Shown one piece after another: positions 53,679-64,000 of a DNA stretch of 64,000 nucleotides. Position numbers and translations under genes: made by a program. The DNA comes from Ciona intestinalis (Eukaryota; Chordata; Ascidiacea; Phlebobranchia; Cionidae), in NCBI RefSeq assembly GCF_000224145.3, contig NC_020173.2, positions 2,255,494-2,319,493 of the forward strand. The letters run 5' to 3'. Within the stretch, counting starts at the first letter, position 1; every line of letters begins with the position of its first letter. The notes under the pieces were generated by a model. It saw only the letters and a list, made by a program, of their open reading frames with translations. It ran no database searches and had not been told where the DNA came from.

Positions 53679-56600
53679 TCATAATCCTGGCATGTAGTAT
53701 GAGATGTTGGCGAATGTATCCGACTGCAAAAAATCAAATTTAGATGCAACTAGTCTACTACCTGAATATAAGAAATAAAATAATGTTAAAACCACTCGAA
53801 TATACCATTAGTTCATCTGGTAAAGCGCCGTTAAGTTCAGGTACTTGATTAGTGAGTGTGAGCAGTGGAACAAATGAACACACCATGCTGTCAAGTAACA
53901 AAGATAACGTCCCAGTAGTTGATGCCACGCTACGAGAAGCTCGTACTGTTTTACCTTTGTAAAGTAATGTCAAAGTTTAGATAAACTAGTTACCGACTTT
54001 ATGTGAGTTTAGCAGTCATGCTTTGTTTGGCACTATTACTTTAGTAGTTTTTCCTCAAAGCCTGTTTTTCTTAACTGTTTTAATTAATTTGGTTTTCGTA
54101 CTGTATTCGAAAGGATAAATAAAAATTGATGATTACTGATTAGGCTATATTATCATGAAACACCAGTAAAAACAAGATTCTAAATGGTCTATTTAGTTTG
54201 GCAAGATAAATTTCTTTAAAATACAGACCAATAGCCAGCAGTGCTTCTCCAAGTAAATGGAAATGAGCTGCAGCATCTATAGCTTCAACAGAAGGTGGGG
54301 GAATCTTAGCAAGTTCCCTTTTCATGGTTTGCTCTGGATTCTTGTGTGGAGGAAACTCTTGGCTTTCTGTATTAATACGAGCCAACTTCTGCTGCATTGC
54401 TGCTTTTGCTATTAAATAGGTGTAATGCTATGTTAGCTGTATTTAAATAGAATGTAGCAAACACAATACATATTAAAGGATATATCCTTATTTTTTTCTT
54501 CGAACTTCATTAAAAATGATTTTAGTTTTTTAACCTAAATATTTGAGATGAAAATCAGATCATAAATATGGGATGCCATGTCTGTATTGAAACTGACCAG
54601 GAAATCTCTGTATTATGCAACTGTATACTAGTCTTAGTTTTTTCAGTTTTACCCTCTTTTAATAATAGTTAATAACCACTGCTCTGCTAACCAACCTTTT
54701 TTCTTGGGACCAGTTTCAATCATTTTGCTACCAAGTTTACGTTTGGTGGTGCTGGAATGAAGTCTTTCCAGTTGGTTTACCATCTTTACGCTACGGAACT
54801 TCCACATCTGTATACAGTTTACTAAAATTAAGCTTTATTGCTATTTCAGTTTAAATACAGTTTTTCAAAAACATTCAGTTCAAAACAGTTTTTCATCTGA
54901 AGTTATTTAAACCACATAACTATCTCTTTTGTCCTTTATGTCCAGAGAAAAAATAAAGTTTTTTTGCAGTTTAGCAGTTAGTTCTTAAAAACGATTCAAT
55001 TGAACAAATAGTAACAGTATGGAGGCTTAAAAGCGTTAACAAAATACATTCCTAAAACCAGTTTGTGAAGGCGTTTCCTTGTTGCTACATGAAAGTAGAC
55101 AATTGATTAGGTTTGTCTATCCCTGATTACCAGCAATATAACAGACTTCTGATATAAAATACATGTATGACAACATATATGTTCATCACCTGTTTCTCCT
55201 TTTCTGGAATCTTTTTCCATAAATCTCCAAGTTTCTTGCTCACATCTCCAAACTGTAACCCAGGAAACTGAGTAGCAACTTGCTTTCTCATCTTGCTCGA
55301 CCATAAGTTGTATCCAGATGCTTTTCGCTTCTGTATAAGATAGAAATACCTCAGTGAAAAAAAAGGTTATTGACTGTAAAGAATATTTTCTAAACAGCAT
55401 TACTGTAATACAGCTAAAAAAATACAAACAAAACTTCGATAATTAAAAAAGGCAGCACAATAAATTTACCTTATCTTCTGATTTCGAATCAGCTTTTTTG
55501 GTTCCTTTCTTTTTAAAGTGTGATGCTTTGACTGACTTGGCCATTGCACGAACATGGTTTGCTTTCATTGCTAAACTCTGCTCTGTGGTAAGCTCTGTAT
55601 GTTTTAAATTAAAAATATTAAAAAGCATATTGACAAGAGTAACACACTAACAGTTATAAGAAACCACAATTTTAAAATACATCATATTAGTTAAACGCCT
55701 CGATTAAGAAAATTGTAACAATAAAGAATAAATATTCTAACCTGGTTCTGGCTCCGACATCGGAAGTGGTGATGGAGCAACATCATCTCCCCCAACCTCT
55801 TCCTCCACAACTTCCTCTGCTGCATCCCAGGACACAACATCCTCACCATCCACCACTGTCTCCTCTCCACTAGCGATGGCAACTTCTTCCACAGCTACAG
55901 GGATTTCCTCGGATGTAACTCGCAATTCTTTACTCTTCCCTGCCTCCATAACAGGCTCTTCCTTTTGCTCCAAAACAGATTCTTCTTCTGACGCAACTAT
56001 CTCTTCCTCTGCAGCAGGGATTTGGTTGTCGGTTAACACATCCTCCTCAAACTCAGGATCCAAGTTTCCACTCTGCATAAGCATAATACGCTGCTCTAAT
56101 TACAAGCTTTTGTATATCCCCAATAATATAACAGTATCTAAATATACACAAACCTGGTTGAAGGTCTCGGTATTTTCGGAGGATCTCCTTTTCTTAATAT
56201 CAGTAACGGAAACCCTTTTATGCTTGTGTTTCTTTTTCTGTAAAAAGTTTTTAACAAATACTTATGTTAGCAATATATATAATTAAATATATATACTAGT
56301 CTCTTGGTCAGAGTGTTAAAATAATTGGCCAAACCTGGCTTAAATCCTTGGTCCTCAAGGTCTTTACTCATATAGAATAGAAAACATGACTAAAGTTCAT
56401 AAATGTACATCAGTACATACAGCATATCATTTACACCTTTGCTTTAGTTGAGGACTTTGGTGTTTCTTTATCCGGCTTCTTAAAAAAGAACTTCATTTTC
56501 AAACTTCCTCTTGCTGCTTCTGGTACTGGTTCAGGTTCAGGTTGAACCTTGAACAATTTATAATGTAAAGTTTTAAAATTATTGTTGTTTCTCTGTTTTT

Positions 56601-58399
56601 TTTTTCTTTTTTCATTTTGTTGTCCAAACTCAATTATTTTTATTCAAAAGTATTTTTGGTAATGTTCAGGACACTCCTCAGTTGTTGCTTACCTCCTCTT
56701 TTTCTTGTTCTTCATCACTAGTTTCAACTTCAAATGACTTTGATTTAGTATCCGTCTTCCGCCGTATCTTGATTTTTAAAGGAGCTGAAAATGTAAAACA
56801 TTGCTTTTTAGCAATAAATCTTATCTATCATGCCTGATTTCTAGAATGGAATAATTTAAAATGTATATAAAAAGGATTGGGTAACCTCAATATAAGGGAG
56901 TAAAGTAAGGTAAAAATCTACTCAATACCTTTGACTTCTGGATAAGTAGGCGATTGTGAATATGACTGTCTCTGTAAATATAGATTTAGTTGGCATGATT
57001 GATAATGTTCAGTAAAAAAATATACAAAAAACGTAAATATTCTAAAACAAATCCAAAAGTACCTACCGCATTTTTCCTGCCTTTTTTAATTGGCGAAGGT
57101 GAAACAGGTGATTGCAAACTCTTTTTCCTAAATTTCAACAAAAAGTTAAGCTAAATACAGTTTTAAAAAAAATAAAAAAATAAAAATGGTTAACCAATAT
57201 TTACCTCATTTTTTTCTGCACTGGAGATGTTGGAGTTGAATCAGTTTTAACGACATTTGTCATATTTTTTGGAAACACTGAATCGCTTAGGTGGGCAGGT
57301 CGTTTCCGCTGGCGTACCTCTTTCTGTGGCTGAAACATAATTGTTGTTTAATTTTTTAGACATGCTGTTTATAGTTTTTTTTGTGATTTTTACAGAATAT
57401 ATTTAGAATGGTACCTTCTCTTTTTTTTGAATGTTAGTAATCAAATTAATTTCAAATACTGTAAGCAAATATCGTAAATATGAAGTAGGAATAACAATGC
57501 ATAACTAACTTGTTCGTCAACTGCAGCAGGTTGATCTAATACATCAGATTCTTGATCATCAAAACCCTGCAAAACATGCGCAATAAGTTATTCTGTTATG
57601 AAATGTACTTGTTTATTTTACAGCACTCTTAGGTTGACTGTCCTTGGATTAAATAAAATATATTTGATGTATATGTTGACATGTTTGTTGTGCATGTGTT
57701 AATTGCGGTCACAGTCTAAAGAAAAAAATGCGACACATGCCTAACAGCTGGATACTTGCACAAAACACACCTTAAATGACTCCTGATCGTCACTATCTGA
57801 ATTACTGAAGAGTTTATCAAGTCCCTCATCAGTATCTTCCTCAGGGTCTCCACCATCCTTCTCGAAAGAATTTGGACGCTTCCTCTTCCCTAAGGTTGTC
57901 TTGGAAACTGCAGGATTTTCTATTGGGTTACAACAACAGACAACAAGTAACATATTAAGTAAGAGATAAAAGACTCTCTAAAAGGCTAGTCTAACGTCAA
58001 GTCATTTTTTTTTCAAAAGAATAAGTCAGTTTATTGATATTAGGCCTTTGACAGTTCAATAAAACAAACAGCAAATTATTTAGTGCAATGTAAAAACATA
58101 TTAGATATATATTCCCAAATGCAATGACTGGTGTCCACTGTTTATTAAATAATTAAGGGTAGAATTTTTTTTACATGAATTATGGTACCTGCTACAGACG
58201 ACGTCTGTTTAACTTGTTCAAGATATCTTTTCTGATGTAGATTAGAACTTAGATGCGCTGTTAATGAGTCCTTTCTCAAGCAGTACAAATACTTTTTGCA
58301 CCATTTACAATACACTGAGTTTTCCTTCGGCAAAAAATCATCGGGAAACTCGTTACAACGTTCCTGCACAGCGTTTTTTGTTGGCGATGAAATCGACAT
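53679..58399 (-). CDS. hmgxb4: HMG-box protein HMGXB4 with an N-terminal BED-like zinc finger
   Basis: Nuclear HMG-box protein of chromatin regulation. The first exon (58189-58399) encodes a zinc-finger-like motif, YCKWCKKYLYCLRKDSLTAH then LSSNLHQKRY (C-x2-C...H-x5-H, as in BED/CGGBP1-type fingers). About ten short exons follow (57771-57919, ~57509-57568, ~57204-57330, ~57065-57125, ~56930-56972, ~56692-56785, ~56438-56550, ~56154-56240, ~55741-56075, ~55470-55600), basic or highly acidic; LKMKFFF matches the human linker. The HMG box is at 55190-55335 (KRKASGYNLWSSKMRKQVAT, FGDVSKKLGDLWKKIPEKEK). The C-terminal domain spans 54700-54810, ~54230-54410, 53806-53970 and 53679-53723: DAAAHFHLLGEALLAIG, LSLLLDSMVCSFVPLLTL, NQVPELNGALP and SDTFANISYYMPGL. 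The last is nearly the human ending. Joining the finger exon to this gene rests on frame and neighbourhood only. Confidence 0.85.
56305..56385 (+). repeat. copy of the ~60-bp dispersed repeat
   Basis: AATAATTGGCCAAACCTGGC, TTAAATCCTTGGTCCTCAAG, CTCATATAGAATAGAAAAC; intron of hmgxb4. Confidence 0.6.
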
Positions 58400-59035
58400 T
58401 TTACGCGAATCCTAACACCTAAAAACAACAACAAAAATAGTTCGGTCCATACTAGAACTATAGTGTTACAAATATCACGAACTAATAAAAATATTAATTT
58501 TACAGAATCATAATACCCAGCAAAACAAACAACGAAATTTGCGCCAATTTTAAAAGCAGGTGAATTCCAAAATGCGGTTATAGTGTTTCGGTGACAAGTG
58601 ACTGATCAAGTGCATTAACAGATAGGGCATTATAAACTGCAATTCGACCAATTTATTTGAGAAATTTAAATTCAGAGAATTTTTTTTGATAACTGGGTTA
58701 ACACATTTGCAATTTTGTTACTTTTTGCGAAGCATCCGATGTTAAATGTAGCAGTAAGCTCTTTCACATTATGTGACTAGAGCTTCGTTCATACGGTTTA
58801 CAAACAAACTCTGTGATCGAAAGTTTATTATATTTTCTACAGGCAATATATTGTAAAGTAGCCGCGAGACAGCATATCATTTCTGTAAGTACATGTATGA
58901 TACCATTTTATATGGGATGTTAAAAAATCCGTGTTATATGCACCTTATGGTTATATTTTTGTTCGCTTGTTCATTTTAAAATGTTTGATTGTTTCTATGA
59001 TTTACCATTGTACATTATTTTCATTTGCAGCTAAA
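58400..59035. promoter_or_regulatory. bidirectional region hmgxb4 / leng1
   Basis: 636 bp between two divergent start codons. The leng1 ATG follows a pyrimidine tract and acceptor (TTTTCATTTGCAG then CTAAAATG), so a 5' UTR intron or spliced-leader acceptor is likely there. Nothing else stands out. Confidence 0.5.
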
Positions 59036-59848
59036 ATGAACATTCTTCCAAAAAAGAGTTGGCATGTTCGGAACAAAGACAATGTTGCCAAAGTACGTAA
59101 AGATGAAGAAGAGGCAAGGCAGCAGGAGAAGGAACAAGCTCGACGGGCTGCTCTTGCTGAACAAGAAGCAAGGTTGGATTTATTAAGAAACCGGTCTCGA
59201 GGAAAAACTGCAATTGAAGCTCAAAAATCTGGTGAAACAAGTAGCCGAGCTTTGGTGCAGTTTGTTGCAGAGGGTAACAAACCTACAAATCTATTTGAAG
59301 ATATTGAGAAAAATGGGGTCAGTATGACAGCCAAGAATGCTGAAAATGAGGAAGAGAAGAGAAAAGAGAAAGAAGAGGCTGAGAAGAAGATTGGTTTGTT
59401 GACATATCTGGGGCAAGGTGCGGTAGAAACATTAGATGATGATAAAAAGCCATGGTACTTCAAGGTACCTGACAGGCTGAAAGAAGAAGATGGAAAATCT
59501 AAACAGACTCCAGACCCGAAAAGAAAAGCTTACCTTGATCCATTGGAAGAGATGAAGCAGCATTTATCAAAGAAGAAAAAGAAGAAGCACAAGTCACATA
59601 AAGACAAAGATCGAGTCAAAGACAAACATTCGAAAACGTCAAAACAGTCTTCTACAGAAGACAAGCTTTCTCAAATGAGAAAAGCACGATTAGAACGGGA
59701 AGCCAAAGAAAAACAACGTTCATTAGATTTGTTAAATAAACACTACGGTGTTAAACCAAAGAAAGAGGAAGCGCATAAACAATTTGAACCGAAGTATAAT
59801 AATCAATTTAATCCACACCTTGCACGTAATAACAGAAGTGATTTGTAA
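59036..59848 (+). CDS. leng1: leukocyte receptor cluster member 1 homologue (LENG1)
   Basis: Conserved nuclear protein related to splicing factors of the CIR1/Cwf type; precise role unclear. A single coding exon gives 270 aa, close to human. The first residues, MNILPKKSWHVRNKDNVAKV, are almost identical to human LENG1. Next come a charged helix (EARQQEKEQARRAALAEQEA), EEEKRKEKEEAEKKIGLLTY leading into LGQGAVETLDDDKKPWY, KAYLDPLEEMKQHLSKKKKK and the closing motif YNNQFNPHLARN. The ATG at 59036 is chosen because it starts the conserved block exactly; frame upstream of it precedes a splice acceptor. AATAAA at 59896-59901. Confidence 0.94.
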   Translation: MNILPKKSWHVRNKDNVAKVRKDEEEARQQEKEQARRAALAEQEARLDLLRNRSRGKTAIEAQKSGETSSRALVQFVAEGNKPTNLFEDIEKNGVSMTAKNAENEEEKRKEKEEAEKKIGLLTYLGQGAVETLDDDKKPWYFKVPDRLKEEDGKSKQTPDPKRKAYLDPLEEMKQHLSKKKKKKHKSHKDKDRVKDKHSKTSKQSSTEDKLSQMRKARLEREAKEKQRSLDLLNKHYGVKPKKEEAHKQFEPKYNNQFNPHLARNNRSDL

Positions 59849-60569
59849 CTTTTTCATTGTTGGTATAGACTTTATATCCAGTTACATTTTATATAAATAA
59901 AATAATCAAATATTGTGATTATATTTGAAATAAAGAAAATATTTCACTGTTCTGATATGAAACTTAAAATAACTGGTACAATAGAAAATTGCAGTTTTGG
60001 TAAAAAAAATGGACCAATAAAAGGACTTGTTTGTTTTTTCTTTCTAAATTGTCATTGGGACGGATAGCATTAAAAATATCGTAGTTGGGGAATTTTTGGG
60101 GAAATTTAAATTGCAAGAATTTTTGAAAACGGATTCTGCAGGAATATCCGAAGCAATCCTGAAACACCGTGTTCTAAGGTAAGGAAACTTATTCTAACTA
60201 TTTTGTAAAACTCATAGTGACTCCTGCAAACCTTTCGTTTAAGCTATAACTAGTAATTTTGTTTGCCATTCGATTTGAAAGATTTTCTTATTCCCTTTAA
60301 CTTTAGAGATAACGTCTTAAATACATTGTACATTGTGTTTAATAAAAAGTATCAATTCTCTTGACTCTAGCTTTCTAATCAACTAGTTTACATGTTGACA
60401 AAATAAGTTAAAGAATCATATTACCCAACAGAACATAGCCTTAATTCGGAATATAGTATACAGCATTGCAAAAAAGACAGTTGTACTAAACTATATATTT
60501 AATTCGATTTGGGGCAAAGTTTTAACAATACGGCGCAAGGTGACTGTAAGAAATTCAGATTTAATTCGT

Positions 60570-61492
60570 CCGGTGCCGAGGCGTAGTGGTTAGCGCGCCT
60601 GCCTGTAACCATTAGGTAACCTGTAACCATTAGGTAACCTGTAACCATTAGGTAATGGGTTCGAGGCTCGTCGCTGCTACCATTGTGGGCGTATGTGTCC
60701 TTGGGCAAGACACTTAACGGCAATTGCTCCAACCCAGTGGTCACTAATGGGTTGTCANNNNNNNNNNNNNNNNNNNNNNNNNNNNNNNNNNNNNNNNNNN
60801 NNNNNNNNNNNNNNNNNNNNNNNNNNNNNNNNNNNNNNNNNNNNNNNNNNNNNNNNNNNNNNNNNNNNNNNNNNNNNNNNNNNNNNNNNNNNNNNNNNNN
60901 NNNNNNNNNNNNNNNNNNNNNNNNNNNNNNNNNNNNNNNNNNNNNNNNNNNNNNNNNNNNNNNNNNNNNNNNNNNNNNNNNNNNNNNNNNNNNNNNNNNN
61001 NNNNNNNNNNNNNNNNNNNNNNNNNNNNNNNNNNNNNNNNNNNNNNNNNNNNNNNNNNNNNNNNNNNNNNNNNNNNNNNNNNNNNNNNNNNNNNNNNNNN
61101 NNNNNNNNNNNNNNNNNNNNNNNNNNNNNNNNNNNNNNNNNNNNNNNNNNNNNNNNNNNNNNNNNNNNNNNNNNNNNNNNNNNNNNNNNNNNNNNNNNNN
61201 NNNNNNNNNNNNNNNNNNNNNNNNNNNNNNNNNNNNNNNNNNNNNNNNNNNNNNNNNCCTTGGCAAGACACTTAACGGCAATTGCTCCAACCCAGTGGTC
61301 ACTAATGGGTTGTCCAAATTATCAGCCATACATAAAAAAATGAAAAAATCCAATAAAAAAATAATTACCCACAAAGTAACATACATGGTAACTCGTAAGC
61401 TGGCACGAGGTGTTAAACCCGTGCGATAACGACTGTCGTTTTCCGGCCACGCGAGGATAAAGTAAGTTACATTCGTTCATTCATTCATTCAA
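60570..61492 (+). repeat. tRNA-headed SINE interrupted by an assembly gap
   Basis: Head: GCGTAGTGGTTAGCGCGCC (A box) and GGGTTCGAGGCTCG (B box). Between them an 18-bp unit, CCTGTAACCATTAGGTAA, occurs three times. Body: CTTGGGCAAGACACTTAACG, CCCAGTGGTCACTAATGGG. After the gap the body restarts at 61258 with the same sequence and continues to the tail (GGTAACTCGTAAGCTGGCAC, CCGGCCACGCGAGGATAAAG, then TTCATTCATTCATTCA). Confidence 0.85.
60758..61257. other. assembly gap, 500 N
   Basis: Exactly 500 N, flanked on both sides by the same ~58 bp of SINE body (60699-60757 and 61258-61315). Confidence 0.99.
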
Positions 61493-62751
61493 TGATAATG
61501 GAACTATGGTTCTACTTATATCTTTTAGTATACTTGGCTGTAACAGAAACCCCAATAACCCTCCCAATTTTTAAGACATTTGTCAAATGATTTCATTTAC
61601 GACATTGTAATAGTTCGTAAAAATATTATCTAATACCTTACAACGCTATGTCATTTCTCTTAAGTTTTATTGTATTAAAACCAGGCATCATTAACACAGT
61701 GATCATAATGTATAAAACGGGTTAACCTATCAGTTGGTTTGCTTCATTTTTTTACAAATATTCAATTTTTTCCAAATTTACAAGAAAATATCACTTTTTT
61801 ATAAATATTTGTCAAGAAACAGATGTCATAACAAGAGTGTTTTGTACCAGCAGACACACCTGCCACAATAGTAGAAAGCCTTATACTCATTACCACATTG
61901 GCACATTCTATGGTTAAGAATGAATAGCTCTAACCACATTGCAAGTTATTATAATACAGTAATAAACCGATAATCACTGAATCAGCAAACAATCGTCAAA
62001 TTAAAAAGCAGTAATTTCATGCAGGCTGATTTTAAACTCATATCCAGCTTAGTAAACTTGACATTTTATATGGAAGAGTATATACCTCAGGCAGCTGTCA
62101 TATTATGTATATAAGTTACTCATCTTATCGTTTGCATCTATTCAGGATCTGGCACTTTGTGTTTCACACTGCTATACAGTTATTAGATTCAAGTTTATTC
62201 TGCTGTACCTGGCCATCGCTCATGTTAAAATCACAGTAAAAATAAACAGAAGTCCAAATATAAAACTCAAAAGGACTACTGTGCAATTTAATATGGCGGT
62301 TAGGGTGATTTAGATAAACGTATAAATAAATTTAAAATTTTGTTCAATAAAATTTGGTTTGTAAAAAAATCGTAGTTTCTTATCTCAAAGGGTTATGTTT
62401 TCTTTCAATTTGTGGCCTTTGCTTTTGGGTATTGTGTAAATAATGCCACTAAGTGTCTCCCCAAATAATCATCCTCTGTTTGTTTTTTCAAGCGCAATCA
62501 TATACAGTTTAAGTAACTGTTCACCGCGTTAACGCGTCAATACAGATAATTAATCTTGAACGGAGATCAGTTCGTTTTAGAAGCGCAGAAATATCTTGAT
62601 GAAAATCTGCCGATTATATGAGACTACGTCTGTCGGCAATGAAACTTGTTTGCTCAAGCTGTCAAACGAATCTGTTAATACCGGGTAAAACCAGTATATT
62701 CCGGACTTCATTTTACCCGAATTTGTTCGCATGAAGTAAATGTAAATTTTG

Positions 62752-62773
62752 TGACGTCATTTCGTTACGTAAT
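62752..62773. promoter_or_regulatory. CRE and TTACGTAA palindromes upstream of the right-edge gene
   Basis: A perfect cAMP-response element TGACGTCA (62752-62759) is followed six bases later by TTACGTAA (62766-62773), a C/EBP- or PAR-bZIP-type palindrome. They lie about 215-230 bp before the ATG at 62984, a normal promoter position. Binding is inferred from the motif alone. Confidence 0.5.
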
Positions 62774-62983
62774 ACAGCGTTAACCGAGCGCTGGCGAAGG
62801 ACTGAAAATAAAGAAGCGAAAAAAGGCGAAGCCGCTGTGTCAACTACGCTATCGCTCATTAGCTAGATTTGTCTCTGATGCCGAAACTGACATCATTCTG
62901 TTTGGATACATAGTAGCGAACGGAGACGCCTGTTCTTAAAGTCTCTGTAAAATATACGAACTTTAGCGCTTAGTTAGACAATC

Positions 62984-64000
62984 ATGTCAGGTAATAAGAC
63001 TTATCTTTCAATACTTCTAAATAAGTTTCACTGTTTATGTTTATTGTATTTTCAGGTGCGGACAAATTCCCGTATAGCCGTCAGTTCCACGGTGATTTCA
63101 GGTAAGCGCATTTATTCAATCTATATAAAACTCGATTCCAGAAAATGTGTATTTTTGCCAACGATTAATTTTTTTGGGCATTTTCTAAACACTTTTCCAT
63201 TTCGGCCGAAAAACGTAAAAATATCCGCACATTGTGCTGGGAGGCTATTTAATCTTTTGTCCTCCGCAGATACTTCGGACATTCCTCTTCCCGGCACCCC
63301 CAACCTCCGGTTCCTGCTCCATCAGCAGCGGCGACGGTTCCTCCGCCAGCGCATCCGTTCATCGCGCATTTTTACCCGATGCTGGCCGGCACCGAGTGCC
63401 CGAATCCCGGCTACCCAAGTGCAATCAACCCGACCCCCCACCAGACTTCAGCAGCGGCCCTGGTTGCCCTTGCTGGACAAAATTTCTCGTCTCAACTTTT
63501 GCAAAGTAGGTTTTTGCTTTTTAAATATTTCCGTATTTTCAGGCATGCATACAGATTTGATTTTCAATTCCAGATTTCCAACTTAAAGCATTTAGAGAGC
63601 AACTCTCAGTTAAGGAAGACGCGGAAAATCAAGCAGCTTCGTCGAAACCAATACGACAACAGGTACTGTAAAAAACGTCCCTACAATATAAATCAAATGT
63701 TTCAACCACATATCATTACATGCAACAAATATTTTTCAGTTCGACGTCGAGTCACTTACAGGCAAAAGTCCAACGCAGGACCTTCCCAGTAATCAACTCA
63801 CATTACAAGGTGCTTCAGCAACACCTGGTAAGTCCTGCACCACCTAATCAGTTTTAGTCGGTTTAACTATATTTTAAATGTACTTCGGTTTGATTCTCGT
63901 ATAACTTTACATTGTTTGTAAAATAACGCCATTAAAATGGAAAATGAATCCCGCACAAAGGTCGTTTTTTTTCGTATTGCGAAATCGGAATTTGTAAATC
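62984..64000 (+). CDS. unrecognised gene, 5' exons only (runs off the right edge)
   Basis: Exons in phase: 62984-62990, 63056-63101, 63270-63505, 63574-63662, 63740-63827, each with good GT-AG borders. The predicted start is MSGADKFPYSRQFHGDFRYF, followed by a Pro/Ala-rich stretch (HPQPPVPAPSAAATVPPPAH), PFIAHFYPMLAGTECPNPGY, TSAAALVALAGQNFSSQLLQ and then FDVESLTGKSPTQD. The frame fixed by the seven-base first coding exon differs from a longer open frame that ignores splicing. No domain recognised. The low-complexity head and an F-x-V-x-x-L motif resembling a Groucho-binding eh1 peptide would suit a transcription factor, but this is a guess. Confidence 0.55.

Larger units (their letters stand above)
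59849..62983. other. 3.1-kb intergenic region
   Basis: After the leng1 3' end: AT-rich sequence, a SINE interrupted by the 500-base gap (60570-61492), then about 1.4 kb of AT-rich DNA without recognisable genes, and the promoter of the next gene from about 62500. The region 62740-62900 is richer in CG dinucleotides. Confidence 0.6.

Noticed and set aside
58931-59035. Upstream extension of leng1
   Set aside because: The conserved protein begins exactly at 59036 and the extension crosses a strong splice acceptor (TTTGCAG).
62991-63586. 200-codon continuous frame at the right edge
   Set aside because: It reads through clear GT-AG introns and uses a different frame from the one fixed by the spliced first exons.
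1-64000. Retrovirus-like, LTR, Polinton or CRISPR-type structures
   Set aside because: No long terminal repeats, polymerase or capsid motifs, or regularly spaced repeat arrays were seen on either strand.

Overview
The window is animal nuclear DNA, almost certainly from a solitary ascidian of the genus Ciona. The genes are chordate-type orthologues with many short AT-rich introns, GT-AG splice sites and almost no space between genes. Introns carry numerous copies of a roughly 190-bp inverted-repeat element and of a tRNA-headed SINE, as expected for Ciona. No operon, CRISPR array or provirus-like element was seen. Exon limits below come from reading splice sites and codon phase by eye; for most genes the summed exons give an intact frame and a length close to the family's.

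Layout. 1-12,016 (-): most of a ZMYND8-type chromatin reader (PHD, bromodomain, PWWP, coiled coil), with the MYND end beyond the left edge. 13,495-31,275 (+): a very large adhesion GPCR (LamG, EGF-like, PAN/apple, hormone-receptor, GAIN/GPS, latrophilin-like 7TM). Its 5.2-kb sixth intron holds an antisense BTB-kelch gene (14,946-16,961). 31,700-31,978 (+): C10orf53/UPF0728. 32,281-40,769 (+): a CCDC78 orthologue that keeps an N-terminal kinesin-like motor. 41,208-44,195 (+): mitochondrial ribosomal protein L55, present twice in near-identical 1.45-kb units separated by a 50-base gap. 44,631-46,965 (-): HSDL2. 47,537-49,921 (+): CCDC24. 50,075-51,739 (-): EFHB as one uninterrupted exon. 52,199-53,256 (-): TXNDC12/ERp18, with a tRNA-Cys gene in its last intron. 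53,679-58,399 (-): HMGXB4. 59,036-59,848 (+): LENG1. 62,984-64,000 (+): the 5' part of an unrecognised gene behind a CRE-bearing promoter.

The genes are ordinary neighbours rather than a pathway, although CCDC78 and EFHB both belong to centriole/cilium biology. Head-to-head pairs (ZMYND8/adhesion GPCR, HSDL2/CCDC24, HMGXB4/LENG1) probably share short bidirectional promoters, and CCDC24 and EFHB converge with 153 bp between stop codons. Three runs of N (5171-5295, 42664-42713, 60758-61257) are assembly gaps, and two of them are flanked by duplicated sequence that may be artefactual.

The most interesting points are the domain mix of the adhesion GPCR and its gene-in-gene arrangement, the degenerate motor of CCDC78, a long intronic hairpin resembling a microRNA precursor, the crowding of inverted-repeat elements in a single gene, and the two L55 copies. 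I did not find a clearly new biological system.
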